64,000 bases of DNA, from NCBI RefSeq assembly GCF_002754195.1, contig NZ_PEEU01000001.1:868001-932000 (forward strand), given 5' to 3'. Each line of letters starts with the position of its first letter. Position 1 is the stretch's first letter. Under the pieces are notes generated by a model. That model was not told where the DNA came from. It ran no database searches and saw only the letters and a program-made list of their open reading frames with translations. This document shows, piece by piece, positions 36,612 through 44,921 of this stretch. Origin of the DNA: Flavobacterium sp. 9. GTDB taxonomy: Bacteria > Bacteroidota > Bacteroidia > Flavobacteriales > Flavobacteriaceae. Both the position numbers and the translations under genes were made by a program.

Positions 36612-38246
36612 TTAATTCTCTCTAAAATAGTTAGCTCCCCAAATCGTATATCGCTTTTTCATCGTTTCAATTTTTGTTTGAAATTCAGTCCAGTTTTTAC
36701 TTTCTTTTGAAGACCATAATACTTCGCTTAAAGCACTTAAACGGGGAAATATCATATATTCTACTTTGGCAGGATTTGCCATATATTCTGTCCAGACATT
36801 TGCTTGAGCACCCAAAACGTATTTTGCTTGTTGCTCATTCAGCTCTTTCGGAATTGGCTCATAACCATAAACGGTTTCCAAAGGTAAAAACCCTCCAATA
36901 GTAACTTGTTTTTCATTCTTGGTTTGAGAATGATCTAAATAAACATGGCTTCCCGGAGTCATAATTACCTGATGATTTTCTTTTGCAGCAGCAATTCCGC
37001 CTTCTTCTCCTCTCCAGCTCATTACGATAGCATTTGGCGCAAGACCGCCTTCTAAAATTTCATCCCAGCCAATTAAGGTTCTTCCTTTTTTATTAATGTA
37101 TTTTTCCATGCGTTGGACGAAATAACTTTGAAGACCATGCTCATCCTTCAAGTTTTTGTCTTTTATCATTTGCTGACAAAACGCACTTCTTTTCCAGGCA
37201 TCTTTAGGAGATTCATCTCCACCCACATGAATGTATTTTGATGGAAATAAAGCGATCACTTCATCAAGAACATTCTCCAGAAATTTAAACGTATTTTCTG
37301 TTGGAACAAACACATCTGAATGAACTCCCCAGGTTTCCTGAACAATTTTATTTCTTCCGTTTGCCATTTCCTGCTTGCTCTTATCAGAAATCATATTGTC
37401 TGGAAGATTAGTTTTCTCGTCTGGAAAACAACTCAACTCCGGATAAGCGGCAATAGCAGCGCTACTGTGTCCCGGCATTTCAATTTCCGGAATTACCGTT
37501 ATAAAACGATCTGAAGCATATTTTACGATATCTTTTACCTGTTCCTGAGTATAAAAACCTCCTTCTTGTGTATTATCACTTCCTTTTCCCGGATAGCTTC
37601 CAATAATACTTCCATTTCTTTTAGAACCTATTTCAGTAAGTTTTGGGTATTTTTTTATTTCAATTCTCCAACCTTGATCTTCGGTTAAATGCCAATGAAA
37701 ATAATTCATTTTATGTAAGGCTAAATAATCAATATATTTTTTTACAAATTCAACTGAAAAAAAATGACGTCCAACATCAAGCATAGCTCCTCTGTAAGCA
37801 AAACGTGGTTGATCTTTAACTTCTACTGCTGCAATTGCCAGAGTATTGCTTTTTTCTACAGGCAGTAATTGAATAAGGGTTTGCATTCCATAGAAAGTTC
37901 CCATTGGAGAATTACCGTTAATTTCGACACCATTTTGATCTGATTTTAACTTATAGCCTTCACTTTTAAGTCCCTCAATATTCTTTTGACTTATTAATTT
38001 AATGGAATTTTTATTTGACTTTTTTACAACAGGCAACTTAAAACCATAATAATTAAACAAATAATCATTCAAAAAAGCAGCCGTAGCATTATCCTCTTTA
38101 TTGATAACAACCAAGCTGGTTTGCGAACTAATCACAAAATTTCCGCTATTTCTAACAACTTCCACTGGCTGAGGAATGATATTTACTTCTTGTGCAAACG
38201 ACAATGTACTGCATAAAAGAAGTGAAAAGAAAAATGATTTCATCAT
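36612..38246 (-). CDS. GH20 beta-N-acetylhexosaminidase, secreted
   Basis: 544 residues with signal peptide MMKSFFFSLLLCSTLSFAQ. The GH20b-like N-terminal domain spans about 20-140 and the barrel about 145-500. It has the classical segments FHWHLTEDQGWRIE and HVGGDESPKDAWKRS, placing the catalytic pair at Asp344-Glu345. This is the standard exo-hexosaminidase that removes GlcNAc or GalNAc from non-reducing ends, in contrast to the atypical GH20 at 16894. It is transcribed towards the GH29 gene across a 354-bp gap filled with repeats B and C. Confidence 0.92.
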   Translation of the reverse strand: MMKSFFFSLLLCSTLSFAQEVNIIPQPVEVVRNSGNFVISSQTSLVVINKEDNATAAFLNDYLFNYYGFKLPVVKKSNKNSIKLISQKNIEGLKSEGYKLKSDQNGVEINGNSPMGTFYGMQTLIQLLPVEKSNTLAIAAVEVKDQPRFAYRGAMLDVGRHFFSVEFVKKYIDYLALHKMNYFHWHLTEDQGWRIEIKKYPKLTEIGSKRNGSIIGSYPGKGSDNTQEGGFYTQEQVKDIVKYASDRFITVIPEIEMPGHSSAAIAAYPELSCFPDEKTNLPDNMISDKSKQEMANGRNKIVQETWGVHSDVFVPTENTFKFLENVLDEVIALFPSKYIHVGGDESPKDAWKRSAFCQQMIKDKNLKDEHGLQSYFVQRMEKYINKKGRTLIGWDEILEGGLAPNAIVMSWRGEEGGIAAAKENHQVIMTPGSHVYLDHSQTKNEKQVTIGGFLPLETVYGYEPIPKELNEQQAKYVLGAQANVWTEYMANPAKVEYMIFPRLSALSEVLWSSKESKNWTEFQTKIETMKKRYTIWGANYFREN

Positions 38247-38358
38247 GTTTACTATTTAATTAATTATTGTTAAAACTAAAAAAAATGCCTTGTGTACGAT
38301 AACACTTTAATTATAAAAAAAAAACATACTCCATGTTCAAAATTGGTCAACCCATTTT

Positions 38359-38485
38359 TGTCATTTCGACGGAGGAGACCCGAGCGATAGCGAACAGACG
38401 AAGTAAATCTTCGTAAGTAACTCCGCAGCGCGAATCCAATCTTTGTCGAGCTTCTCGTGGAGATTTCTCCTTCGTCGAAATGACA
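38359..38485. repeat. Palindromic repeat family D (TGTCATTTCGACGGAGGA type)
   Basis: Terminal arms at 38359-38376 and 38468-38485 are inverted copies with two mismatches; a small inner hairpin ACGAAG-TAAAT-CTTCGT lies at the centre. Repeats of this kind are, from memory, common in Flavobacterium genomes. It occupies most of the 336-bp gap between the GH20 and FAH genes; a short TCCCGAAATTTCGGGA palindrome follows near 38517. Confidence 0.85.
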
Positions 38486-38582
38486 ATATTGTGTTTAATA
38501 CTTTGTTCCCGTCCCGTCCCGAAATTTCGGGATCGGGATCAGGCTTCAGGACTATATTTTATAATTAACGAATTACGTTATT

Positions 38583-39437
38583 CTATTTTGTGTAAGCCAC
38601 AGCATGTTGTTTACTGCTTCCTAAACCGTCCATTCCTAATTCGATTACATCTCCTGTTTTGATGTAAATAGGATCTGGTTTAATACCTAAACCAACACCC
38701 GGAGGAGTTCCTGTACTAATGATATCACCAGGAAGCAACGTCATAAACTGGCTTAAATAATGTACTAAAAATGGAATTTTAAATACCAGATTAGAGGTAT
38801 TACTATTTTGGAATTTCTTTCCGTTAACTGTTAACCACATTGGTATATTATTCACGTCTGCGATTTCATCCTGAGTTGCCAAAAAGGGTCCAAGTGGTGC
38901 AAATGTATCGCAGCCTTTTCCTTTTGCCCATTGTCCTCCACGTTCAATTTGAAAAGCTCTTTCGCTATAATCATTAAGTAAAGCATAACCGGCAACATAA
39001 TCTAAAGCATCGGCTTCTTCTACATAACTTGCTTTTTTACCCACAATAAAAGCCAACTCAATTTCCCAATCTGTTTTTTCACTGTTCTTTGGGATTATCA
39101 AATCATCATTTGGTCCGCATAAAGATGTAGTTGATTTAAAAAAGATAATTGGCTCTGCCGGAATTGGCGCATTGGTTTCTAAACAATGGTCTACATAATT
39201 TAAACCAATACATATTATTTTTGAAGGTCTCGCCACCGGAGAACCTAAACGTACATTTGCGTCAACTTCCGGTAATGCCGGATTATTTTCTAATGCTTTT
39301 TTTAATTTTTCTAATCCGTTTTCTTCAAAAAACGTTTCGTTATAATCCGTTACTATTGAAGAGACATCAAATCTTTTTTCTCCTATTAAAATACCTGGTT
39401 TTTCTTTACCGGCTTCTCCAAATCGTATTAGTTTCAT
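38583..39437 (-). CDS. FAH-family 2,4-diketo-3-deoxy-L-fuconate hydrolase
   Basis: 284 residues, cytosolic. Fumarylacetoacetate-hydrolase-fold landmarks are present: IICIGLNYVDHCLE, the metal-binding WEIELAFIVG, KGCDTFAPLGPF and GDIISTGTPPGVG. In the non-phosphorylating fucose pathway this family splits 2,4-diketo-3-deoxy-L-fuconate into pyruvate and L-lactate. The gene is last in an operon with an SDR, a UxaA-type dehydratase, lutABC and fucP, which strongly favours that assignment over ureidoglycolate lyase or fumarylpyruvate hydrolase. The reaction itself is inferred from context. Confidence 0.8.
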   Translation of the reverse strand: MKLIRFGEAGKEKPGILIGEKRFDVSSIVTDYNETFFEENGLEKLKKALENNPALPEVDANVRLGSPVARPSKIICIGLNYVDHCLETNAPIPAEPIIFFKSTTSLCGPNDDLIIPKNSEKTDWEIELAFIVGKKASYVEEADALDYVAGYALLNDYSERAFQIERGGQWAKGKGCDTFAPLGPFLATQDEIADVNNIPMWLTVNGKKFQNSNTSNLVFKIPFLVHYLSQFMTLLPGDIISTGTPPGVGLGIKPDPIYIKTGDVIELGMDGLGSSKQHAVAYTK

Positions 39438-39498
39438 TTTTATTACTTTTAAATATATTATACTTCTTTTATTTATTCAGACAACATTATCCTTGTCG

Positions 39499-40083
39499 TT
39501 ATTCAATTACATAAATCACGGCACTTCTTGCACCATGTGCTCCTATTACCAATGATTGTTCTATATCGGCGGTTTTAGAAGGTCCGGCTATAAATGCACC
39601 AAATCCTTCTTTTGATACCTCTATTTTTTCGTATGCCTGATGTAAAGTGTTTACAATGTTTTTTTTCTCGATTACCAAAATCAAATGCTGACATATAAAC
39701 GGAATAAGTCTGTTTATCATTTGACTTTCATAAACCCAGACAGCGCCATTTTCTGCCACTCCAATTGTACCTTTTATATATGCTTTTTCAACTTTTTCTA
39801 ATTCAATTGCCGACAAAAAAGCTACTTGTTCGTCAACATCTCCAAGTGCTGTTATAGTATTTACAATAAAACTTCCACTTGTCTTATCTGCAATTAACTG
39901 ATCTTTAAGCACTGCTATATCCGAAATCAATTCTACTTTACCACCAATGCTCTCCAATACAATTTTAAATTGTGCAAAGGCATCTTCATAATGAATAACA
40001 GAATTGATATCAATAACAGGAAGTTCAACCAATTCAGGCTGATTCATCGCTATGGCATTCAATATATTTTCTCTTGCACTCAT
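39499..40083 (-). CDS. lutC: LutC-type lactate utilisation protein (LUD domain)
   Basis: 194 residues, a single LUD (DUF162) domain with AIELEKVEKAYIKGTIGVAENGA and the C-terminal PSKTADIEQSLVIGAHGARS. LutC, together with LutA and LutB, oxidises L-lactate to pyruvate. The gene is 19 bp downstream of lutB and 61 bp upstream of the FAH gene. Placing lactate oxidation inside a fucose operon makes sense because the pathway yields one lactate per fucose. Confidence 0.88.
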   Translation of the reverse strand: MSARENILNAIAMNQPELVELPVIDINSVIHYEDAFAQFKIVLESIGGKVELISDIAVLKDQLIADKTSGSFIVNTITALGDVDEQVAFLSAIELEKVEKAYIKGTIGVAENGAVWVYESQMINRLIPFICQHLILVIEKKNIVNTLHQAYEKIEVSKEGFGAFIAGPSKTADIEQSLVIGAHGARSAVIYVIE

Positions 40084-40102
40084 ATTCTCTTTCTCTGCTA
40101 TT

Positions 40103-41476
40103 TTATTTTTGGCTTTTGCCGTTTTTCAAATACCAATCCCGGAATGATTCCTTTGGAGCTACTGGCATTTCTCGTTGTTTAGACCAAATATTTAATTTAT
40201 TATTTACCATAAAAGGGAATAAATGCATTACGCCTCTTCCCATTTTTCCCATGAAACGATACACTTTAGGATTCGAGAATACAAAACTCATTCCTTTCAT
40301 TCCCAGTTTTTTACTTGTGGCTACATATCCTTCGGTAACAATTACTTGTCTCCATTTCCATAACTGTTCATGTATATTGATTTTAACGGGACATACATTG
40401 GTACAACTACCACATAAAGTTGATGCAAAAGGCAAATCGGCATTGGCTTTCATATCCAAATTTGGATTTAATATAGAACCAATTGGACCCGCAACAGCTG
40501 TATGATAACTATGTCCGCCACTTCTTCGATATACCGGACAAGTGTTAAAACAGGCTGCGCAACGAATACATTTTAATGAATTTCTAAAATCTTCTCTTCC
40601 CAGTTGTTTACTGCGGCCATTATCTACAATCACAATATGCATTTCCTGATTTGGTCTTGGTTTATGAAAATGACTTGAATAAGTTGTAATAGGCTGACCT
40701 GTGGCGCTTCTGGCTAATAATCTCAAAAACACAGAAAGGTGTTCTGCTTTTGGAATTAATTTTTCAAAACCCATACACGCAATGTGTACAGGCGCTGTAT
40801 GAGCTCCCATATCAGCATTTCCTTCATTGGTACAAACTACAAAACCTCCTGTTTCTGCAATGGCAAAATTGACTCCTGTAATCGCTAATTCCGATTCTAC
40901 AAACTTATTACGCAAGTGCTGTCTCGCAGCTTCGGTTAAATATTGTGGATCGTTATTTCCTTTTTCAGTTTGCAAATGCTCATGAAAAGTAGCACTTACA
41001 TCTTCTTTTTTTAAGTGAATTGCAGGCAAAACAATATGACTTGGAGGTTCTTTTCTAAATTGAACTATACGTTCTCCCAGATCAGTATCGACCACTTCAA
41101 TTCCGTTATGCTGCAAATATTCATTCAAATGACATTCTTCGGTTAACATACTCTTGCTCTTGACAATTTTCTGAATACCGTGTTTTTTGATAATTTTATG
41201 AATTATCTCATTGTGTTCTTTGGCATCTGAAGCCCAGTGTACTTTTATGCCATTAGCCGTAGCTTTTTCTTCAAATTCTTTTAAATAATTGGAAAGGTTT
41301 GAAAGTGTGTTGTTCTTAATCTGCGAACCCCATTCTCTTAATTGCTCCCATTCCGGTAAACCATGAGCAGCCTTATCGCGCTTTTCACGAACGAACCACA
41401 AAGTTTCGTCGTGCCAGTCGGTTCTAGGCTCGTCAGCTATAAACTTTTCCGCTAATGCAGCGTGTTTTACCGTCAT
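40103..41476 (-). CDS. lutB: LutB-type iron-sulfur lactate utilisation protein
   Basis: 457 residues. An N-terminal LUD domain (about 60-290) precedes two cysteine clusters: CIRCAACFNTCPVYRR (Cys303, 306, 309, 313) and CGSCTNVCPVKI (Cys355, 358, 362), which would hold two [4Fe-4S] clusters. A C-terminal tail ends SFRDWYLKNGKSQK. It is the electron-transferring subunit of L-lactate oxidation. The start is 172 bp from the lutA stop; most of that gap is a repeat element (41529-41647), an unusual insertion within a functional operon. Confidence 0.92.
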   Translation of the reverse strand: MTVKHAALAEKFIADEPRTDWHDETLWFVREKRDKAAHGLPEWEQLREWGSQIKNNTLSNLSNYLKEFEEKATANGIKVHWASDAKEHNEIIHKIIKKHGIQKIVKSKSMLTEECHLNEYLQHNGIEVVDTDLGERIVQFRKEPPSHIVLPAIHLKKEDVSATFHEHLQTEKGNNDPQYLTEAARQHLRNKFVESELAITGVNFAIAETGGFVVCTNEGNADMGAHTAPVHIACMGFEKLIPKAEHLSVFLRLLARSATGQPITTYSSHFHKPRPNQEMHIVIVDNGRSKQLGREDFRNSLKCIRCAACFNTCPVYRRSGGHSYHTAVAGPIGSILNPNLDMKANADLPFASTLCGSCTNVCPVKINIHEQLWKWRQVIVTEGYVATSKKLGMKGMSFVFSNPKVYRFMGKMGRGVMHLFPFMVNNKLNIWSKQREMPVAPKESFRDWYLKNGKSQK

Positions 41477-41528
41477 ACTTTTATATTTATTCTGTCTATT
41501 ACTTGTCGCTCAGGTGTTATTTGAATTG

Positions 41529-41647
41529 CCTCCAGTTTTAACTGAAGGCGAAAAATTGATAATCGATTCAGGCTTTAGCCAAACTTATGCATTTTGGCTA
41601 AAGCCGTCAATCTAACTTTTATCATTTACATCCAGCTAAAGCAGGAC
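41529..41647. repeat. Palindromic repeat family C, copy 2, inside the lut operon
   Basis: The inner hairpin GGCTTTAGCCAAA (41571-41583) and TTTGGCTAAAGCC (41593-41605) is identical to copy 1. The outer arms (41529-41548, 41629-41647) have drifted. The element ends at the lutA stop codon and would be transcribed in the lut mRNA. Confidence 0.85.
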
Positions 41648-41648
41648 G

Positions 41649-42404
41649 CTATTCACTCTTTACTAATTCACAAAAACCATTCAATATTTCAGCAATATGA
41701 ATCGTTTTTGTCTTACTTCCTTGTCGCTTTAATATTCCTTCCAGATGCATTAAACAACTAGTGTCTCCTCCGGTAATATAATCGACCTCATTATCTTCGT
41801 GTTCTTTTATTCTGTCCTTACCCATTTTTACGCTTACTGCTTCTTCAAACACGCAAAAAGTACCTCCAAAACCGCAACATTCATCATTTCGTTTTGGTTT
41901 ACTCAGGGTAATGCCTTTGACCATATTTAATAATTGTTCCGGTTTTGAAAATTCCGGCAACATTCTTTCTGTCATTGATGAAAGGTTTAATCCTCTCTGT
42001 CCGTGGCAACTGTTGTGCATTCCAACTTTATAAGGAAAACTGGCACTAATACTTTCTACTTTTAAGATATTAGTTAAAAACTCGGTGAATTCATAAATAG
42101 TATTACGAATATGTAATGCTTCTTGCGGATGTTTGTCATCTTGCAAATGTTCTTTTACATGCAAAACGCAACTTCCCGAAGGAGCAACTATATAATCAAA
42201 TCCTGTGAAATTTTCAACAAAATTGATATCGCAACCCTTACTCAAACTTGCAAAACCACTATTAGCCATAGGCTGACCACAGCAAGTTTGCTGTAACGGA
42301 AAAGTGACATCGCAACCTAGTTTTTCTAATACCTGCAAAGTAGCAATACCCACTTTAGGATAAAACTGGTCTATATAACAGGGTATGAATAAGGCAACCT
42401 TCAT
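41649..42404 (-). CDS. lutA: LutA-type cysteine-rich lactate utilisation protein
   Basis: 251 residues with two CCG-type domains: LQQTCCGQPMANSG and NDECCGFGGTFCVF, plus the paired HNSCHGQRGL and CLMHLEG segments. These cysteine-rich domains bind a non-cubane or [4Fe-4S] cluster in the heterodisulfide reductase/LutA family. With LutB and LutC it converts L-lactate to pyruvate. The start lies 6 bp after the SDR stop, so it is firmly part of the fucose operon. Confidence 0.9.
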   Translation of the reverse strand: MKVALFIPCYIDQFYPKVGIATLQVLEKLGCDVTFPLQQTCCGQPMANSGFASLSKGCDINFVENFTGFDYIVAPSGSCVLHVKEHLQDDKHPQEALHIRNTIYEFTEFLTNILKVESISASFPYKVGMHNSCHGQRGLNLSSMTERMLPEFSKPEQLLNMVKGITLSKPKRNDECCGFGGTFCVFEEAVSVKMGKDRIKEHEDNEVDYITGGDTSCLMHLEGILKRQGSKTKTIHIAEILNGFCELVKSE

Positions 42405-42410
42405 TATAAA

Positions 42411-43175
42411 TTAGTTATTTAATTTAATAAAACCTCCATCAATAGGATAATCGCAACCCGTAACAAAACCGGATTCATCGCTGCATAAAAACAAAGCTAA
42501 AGCTGCAACTTCATCCGGTTTTGCCATGCGTCCGATAGGTTGAGATTTTGATAATTTTTCGAACATTTCAGCTTCCTGACCCGGATAATTCTTTGCAATA
42601 AATCCATCTACAAAAGGTGTATGCACGCGCGCCGGAGAAACAGAATTACAACGGATATTTTCACTCATATAATCTCTGGCTATCGACAAAGTCATTGCCA
42701 TTACAGCTCCTTTGGCGGTAGAATAAGCAAATCGATCCGGAATACCCACCCAAGCAGCAATCGAAGCCATATTTAAAATAACGCCTCCGCCTGTATTTCG
42801 AAAATGTGGTATCGAAGCATGTAAACAATTGTAAACTCCTTTTACATTCACATTCATAATTCGGTCAAAATCTGCTTCAGGAGTTGTTTCTACTTTTCCA
42901 ACATGAGCAATTCCTGCATTATTTACGAGAATATTAATGTTTCCAATTTTTTCGAATGTTGCTAATACTTCTTCCTGATTGGCTACATTACAAGCATGTG
43001 AAAATACTTTTCCTCCATTTGCTTTTATTTCTTCAACAGCTGTTTTAGCACTTTCTTCTGTTAATTCAATAATGTGTATCTCAGCTCCTTGCTTTGCAAA
43101 TAAGACTGAAATAGCTTTCCCAATTCCGCTGCCACCACCAGTAACAACCGCTTTTTTGTTTTGTAATGAAAACAT
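42411..43175 (-). CDS. SDR dehydrogenase, probable 2-keto-3-deoxy-L-fuconate dehydrogenase
   Basis: 254 residues. NAD-binding TGGGSGIG (11-18), NNAGIAHVG, the catalytic SIAAWVG...YSTAKGA (Ser, Tyr, Lys) and the C-terminal CDYPIDGGFIKLN are all present. Within this operon the best role is oxidation of 2-keto-3-deoxy-L-fuconate to the 2,4-diketo compound, the substrate of the FAH enzyme. L-fucose dehydrogenase is the alternative, as that step also uses an SDR and no other candidate is in the window. It starts 74 bp after the dehydratase stop. Confidence 0.8.
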   Translation of the reverse strand: MFSLQNKKAVVTGGGSGIGKAISVLFAKQGAEIHIIELTEESAKTAVEEIKANGGKVFSHACNVANQEEVLATFEKIGNINILVNNAGIAHVGKVETTPEADFDRIMNVNVKGVYNCLHASIPHFRNTGGGVILNMASIAAWVGIPDRFAYSTAKGAVMAMTLSIARDYMSENIRCNSVSPARVHTPFVDGFIAKNYPGQEAEMFEKLSKSQPIGRMAKPDEVAALALFLCSDESGFVTGCDYPIDGGFIKLNN

Positions 43176-43249
43176 ATATTTAGATTTTTAGATCTTTAGA
43201 TTATTAGACTTTTAGGTCTTGAGAGTTTATAATTTACATCTCATAATTA

Positions 43250-44905
43250 CTACAATGATACTCCACGTTTCCACGGAATAAAATCATCCTGGTTTAACAA
43301 AACCGCTTTTGGAATAATTTCTCCACTAGCCGCTTTTATGCAATATTCCAAAATATCTTCGCCCATTTCTTCAATGGTTTTTTCGCCACTAATTATCGGA
43401 CCGCAATCAATATCAATAATATCGCTCATTCTTTGAGCCAAAATAGAATTTGTAGCCACCTTAATAACAGGACAAACCGGATTACCTGTTGGAGTTCCTA
43501 ATCCTGTTGTAAACAATATTAATGTTGCTCCCGATGCTGCTTTTCCTGTTGTTGCTTCAACATCATTTCCTGGTGTACAAACCAAACTCAAACCTGCTTT
43601 TGTCGCTGGTTCCGTATAATCTAATACATCAACGACTGGCGCTGTCCCTCCTTTTTTAGCTGCTCCAGCACTTTTTATAGCATCTGTTATTAATCCGTCT
43701 TTGATGTTTCCCGGCGATGGATTCATGTGAAATCCTGAACCTACTTTATGTGCCAAAGCATCATAAGACTGCATTAAATCAATGAATTTTTTAGCTACTG
43801 GCTCTGAAATACAACGGTCAATCAGATTCTGTTCTACTCCACATAATTCGGGAAATTCTGCTAACAAAACTTTACCGCCCAAAGCCACCAGTAAATCTGA
43901 AGCATAACCCACAGCCGGATTAGCAGAAACTCCGCTAAAACCATCACTTCCACCACATTTAACTCCCAAACATAATTCGCTCAATGGCGCTGAAACTCTT
44001 TCGTGTTTGTTTATTTCGATTAAACCTTCGAATGTTTTTTTAATGGCATCGGCAACTAATTGTTCTTCACTTTTAGATTGTTGCTGCTCAAAAATAAATA
44101 ATGGTTTATCAAAAGATGCATTTTGTTTTTTAACATCATTTGTAAAATCCTGTACTTGCAAATGCTGGCATCCCAAACTCAATACAGTTATACCTGCTAC
44201 GTTTGGATGATTTGCATAAGAAGCCAGTAAGGCGCTCAAGGTAGCCGAATCCTGACGTGTACCTCCGCAACCTCCCTGATGGTTTAGAAATTTAATACCA
44301 TCTACGTTTTTAAACACGCGGTTCGTATTTATATCCGGAGCCAATTGAACATTTATGGTGTCCAGACTTTCTCCTTTTTTAAATGCCTCCAATAAACTAT
44401 GCGTATATTGTGTGTATTTATCGCTTACTGAATATCCTAACTCATTATGCAAAGCTTCACGGATTACGTCAAGATTTCTATTTTCGCAAAATACTGTTGG
44501 TACAAACAACCAATAATTGGCAGTTCCTACACGACCGTCATTTCTTTTATATCCTTTAAAAGTTCTGTCTTTATATTTTGAAACATCTGGTGCTTTCCAT
44601 TCAAAATTAACATCACGATATTGATAAGGTTCTGCGGCATGTTTAAGATTATCTGTTGTCATTAGGCTTCCCTTAGCAACATCATTTTGCACTTTTCCAA
44701 CCAAAACGCCATACATCGTTATTTCAGCTCCCGCTTTTAAATCTGCTGTATAAAATTTATGTTTTGCCTTAATAGTATCTTGAAGGATATAAGTCTGATT
44801 ATCAAAAATCACATTTTCTCCTTTTACCAAATCTGTTAAAGCTACAAGCACATTATCTTCCGGGTGCATTTTCACCACCAATCTTTTAACTTCGTTTTCT
44901 AACAT
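43250..44905 (-). CDS. UxaA-family (altronate dehydratase-like) sugar-acid dehydratase
   Basis: 551 residues. The N-terminal SAF domain (about 10-95) is followed by a linker and the UxaA C-terminal domain (about 110-540) with NHQGGCGGTRQDSATLS, SLGCQHLQVQDF, LGVKCGGSDGFSGVSANPAVG and TTGLGTPTGNPVCPVIK. These carry the cysteines of the iron site. UxaA dehydrates D-altronate, but in a fucose operon it most probably dehydrates L-fuconate, a step done elsewhere by an enolase-superfamily enzyme. That substitution is inference from context. It lies 16 bp downstream of fucP. Confidence 0.8.
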   Translation of the reverse strand: MLENEVKRLVVKMHPEDNVLVALTDLVKGENVIFDNQTYILQDTIKAKHKFYTADLKAGAEITMYGVLVGKVQNDVAKGSLMTTDNLKHAAEPYQYRDVNFEWKAPDVSKYKDRTFKGYKRNDGRVGTANYWLFVPTVFCENRNLDVIREALHNELGYSVSDKYTQYTHSLLEAFKKGESLDTINVQLAPDINTNRVFKNVDGIKFLNHQGGCGGTRQDSATLSALLASYANHPNVAGITVLSLGCQHLQVQDFTNDVKKQNASFDKPLFIFEQQQSKSEEQLVADAIKKTFEGLIEINKHERVSAPLSELCLGVKCGGSDGFSGVSANPAVGYASDLLVALGGKVLLAEFPELCGVEQNLIDRCISEPVAKKFIDLMQSYDALAHKVGSGFHMNPSPGNIKDGLITDAIKSAGAAKKGGTAPVVDVLDYTEPATKAGLSLVCTPGNDVEATTGKAASGATLILFTTGLGTPTGNPVCPVIKVATNSILAQRMSDIIDIDCGPIISGEKTIEEMGEDILEYCIKAASGEIIPKAVLLNQDDFIPWKRGVSL

Positions 44906-44921
44906 ATTATATAAATAGAAT

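Noticed and set aside
38505..38543. TCCCGAAATTTCGGGA palindrome as a terminator
   Set aside because: No T-run follows it on the strand of either neighbouring gene, and it adjoins a repeat element, so it is more likely repeat-derived.
40074..40505. 143-codon plus-strand ORF inside lutB
   Set aside because: Antisense to the LutB cysteine clusters; no motif of its own.
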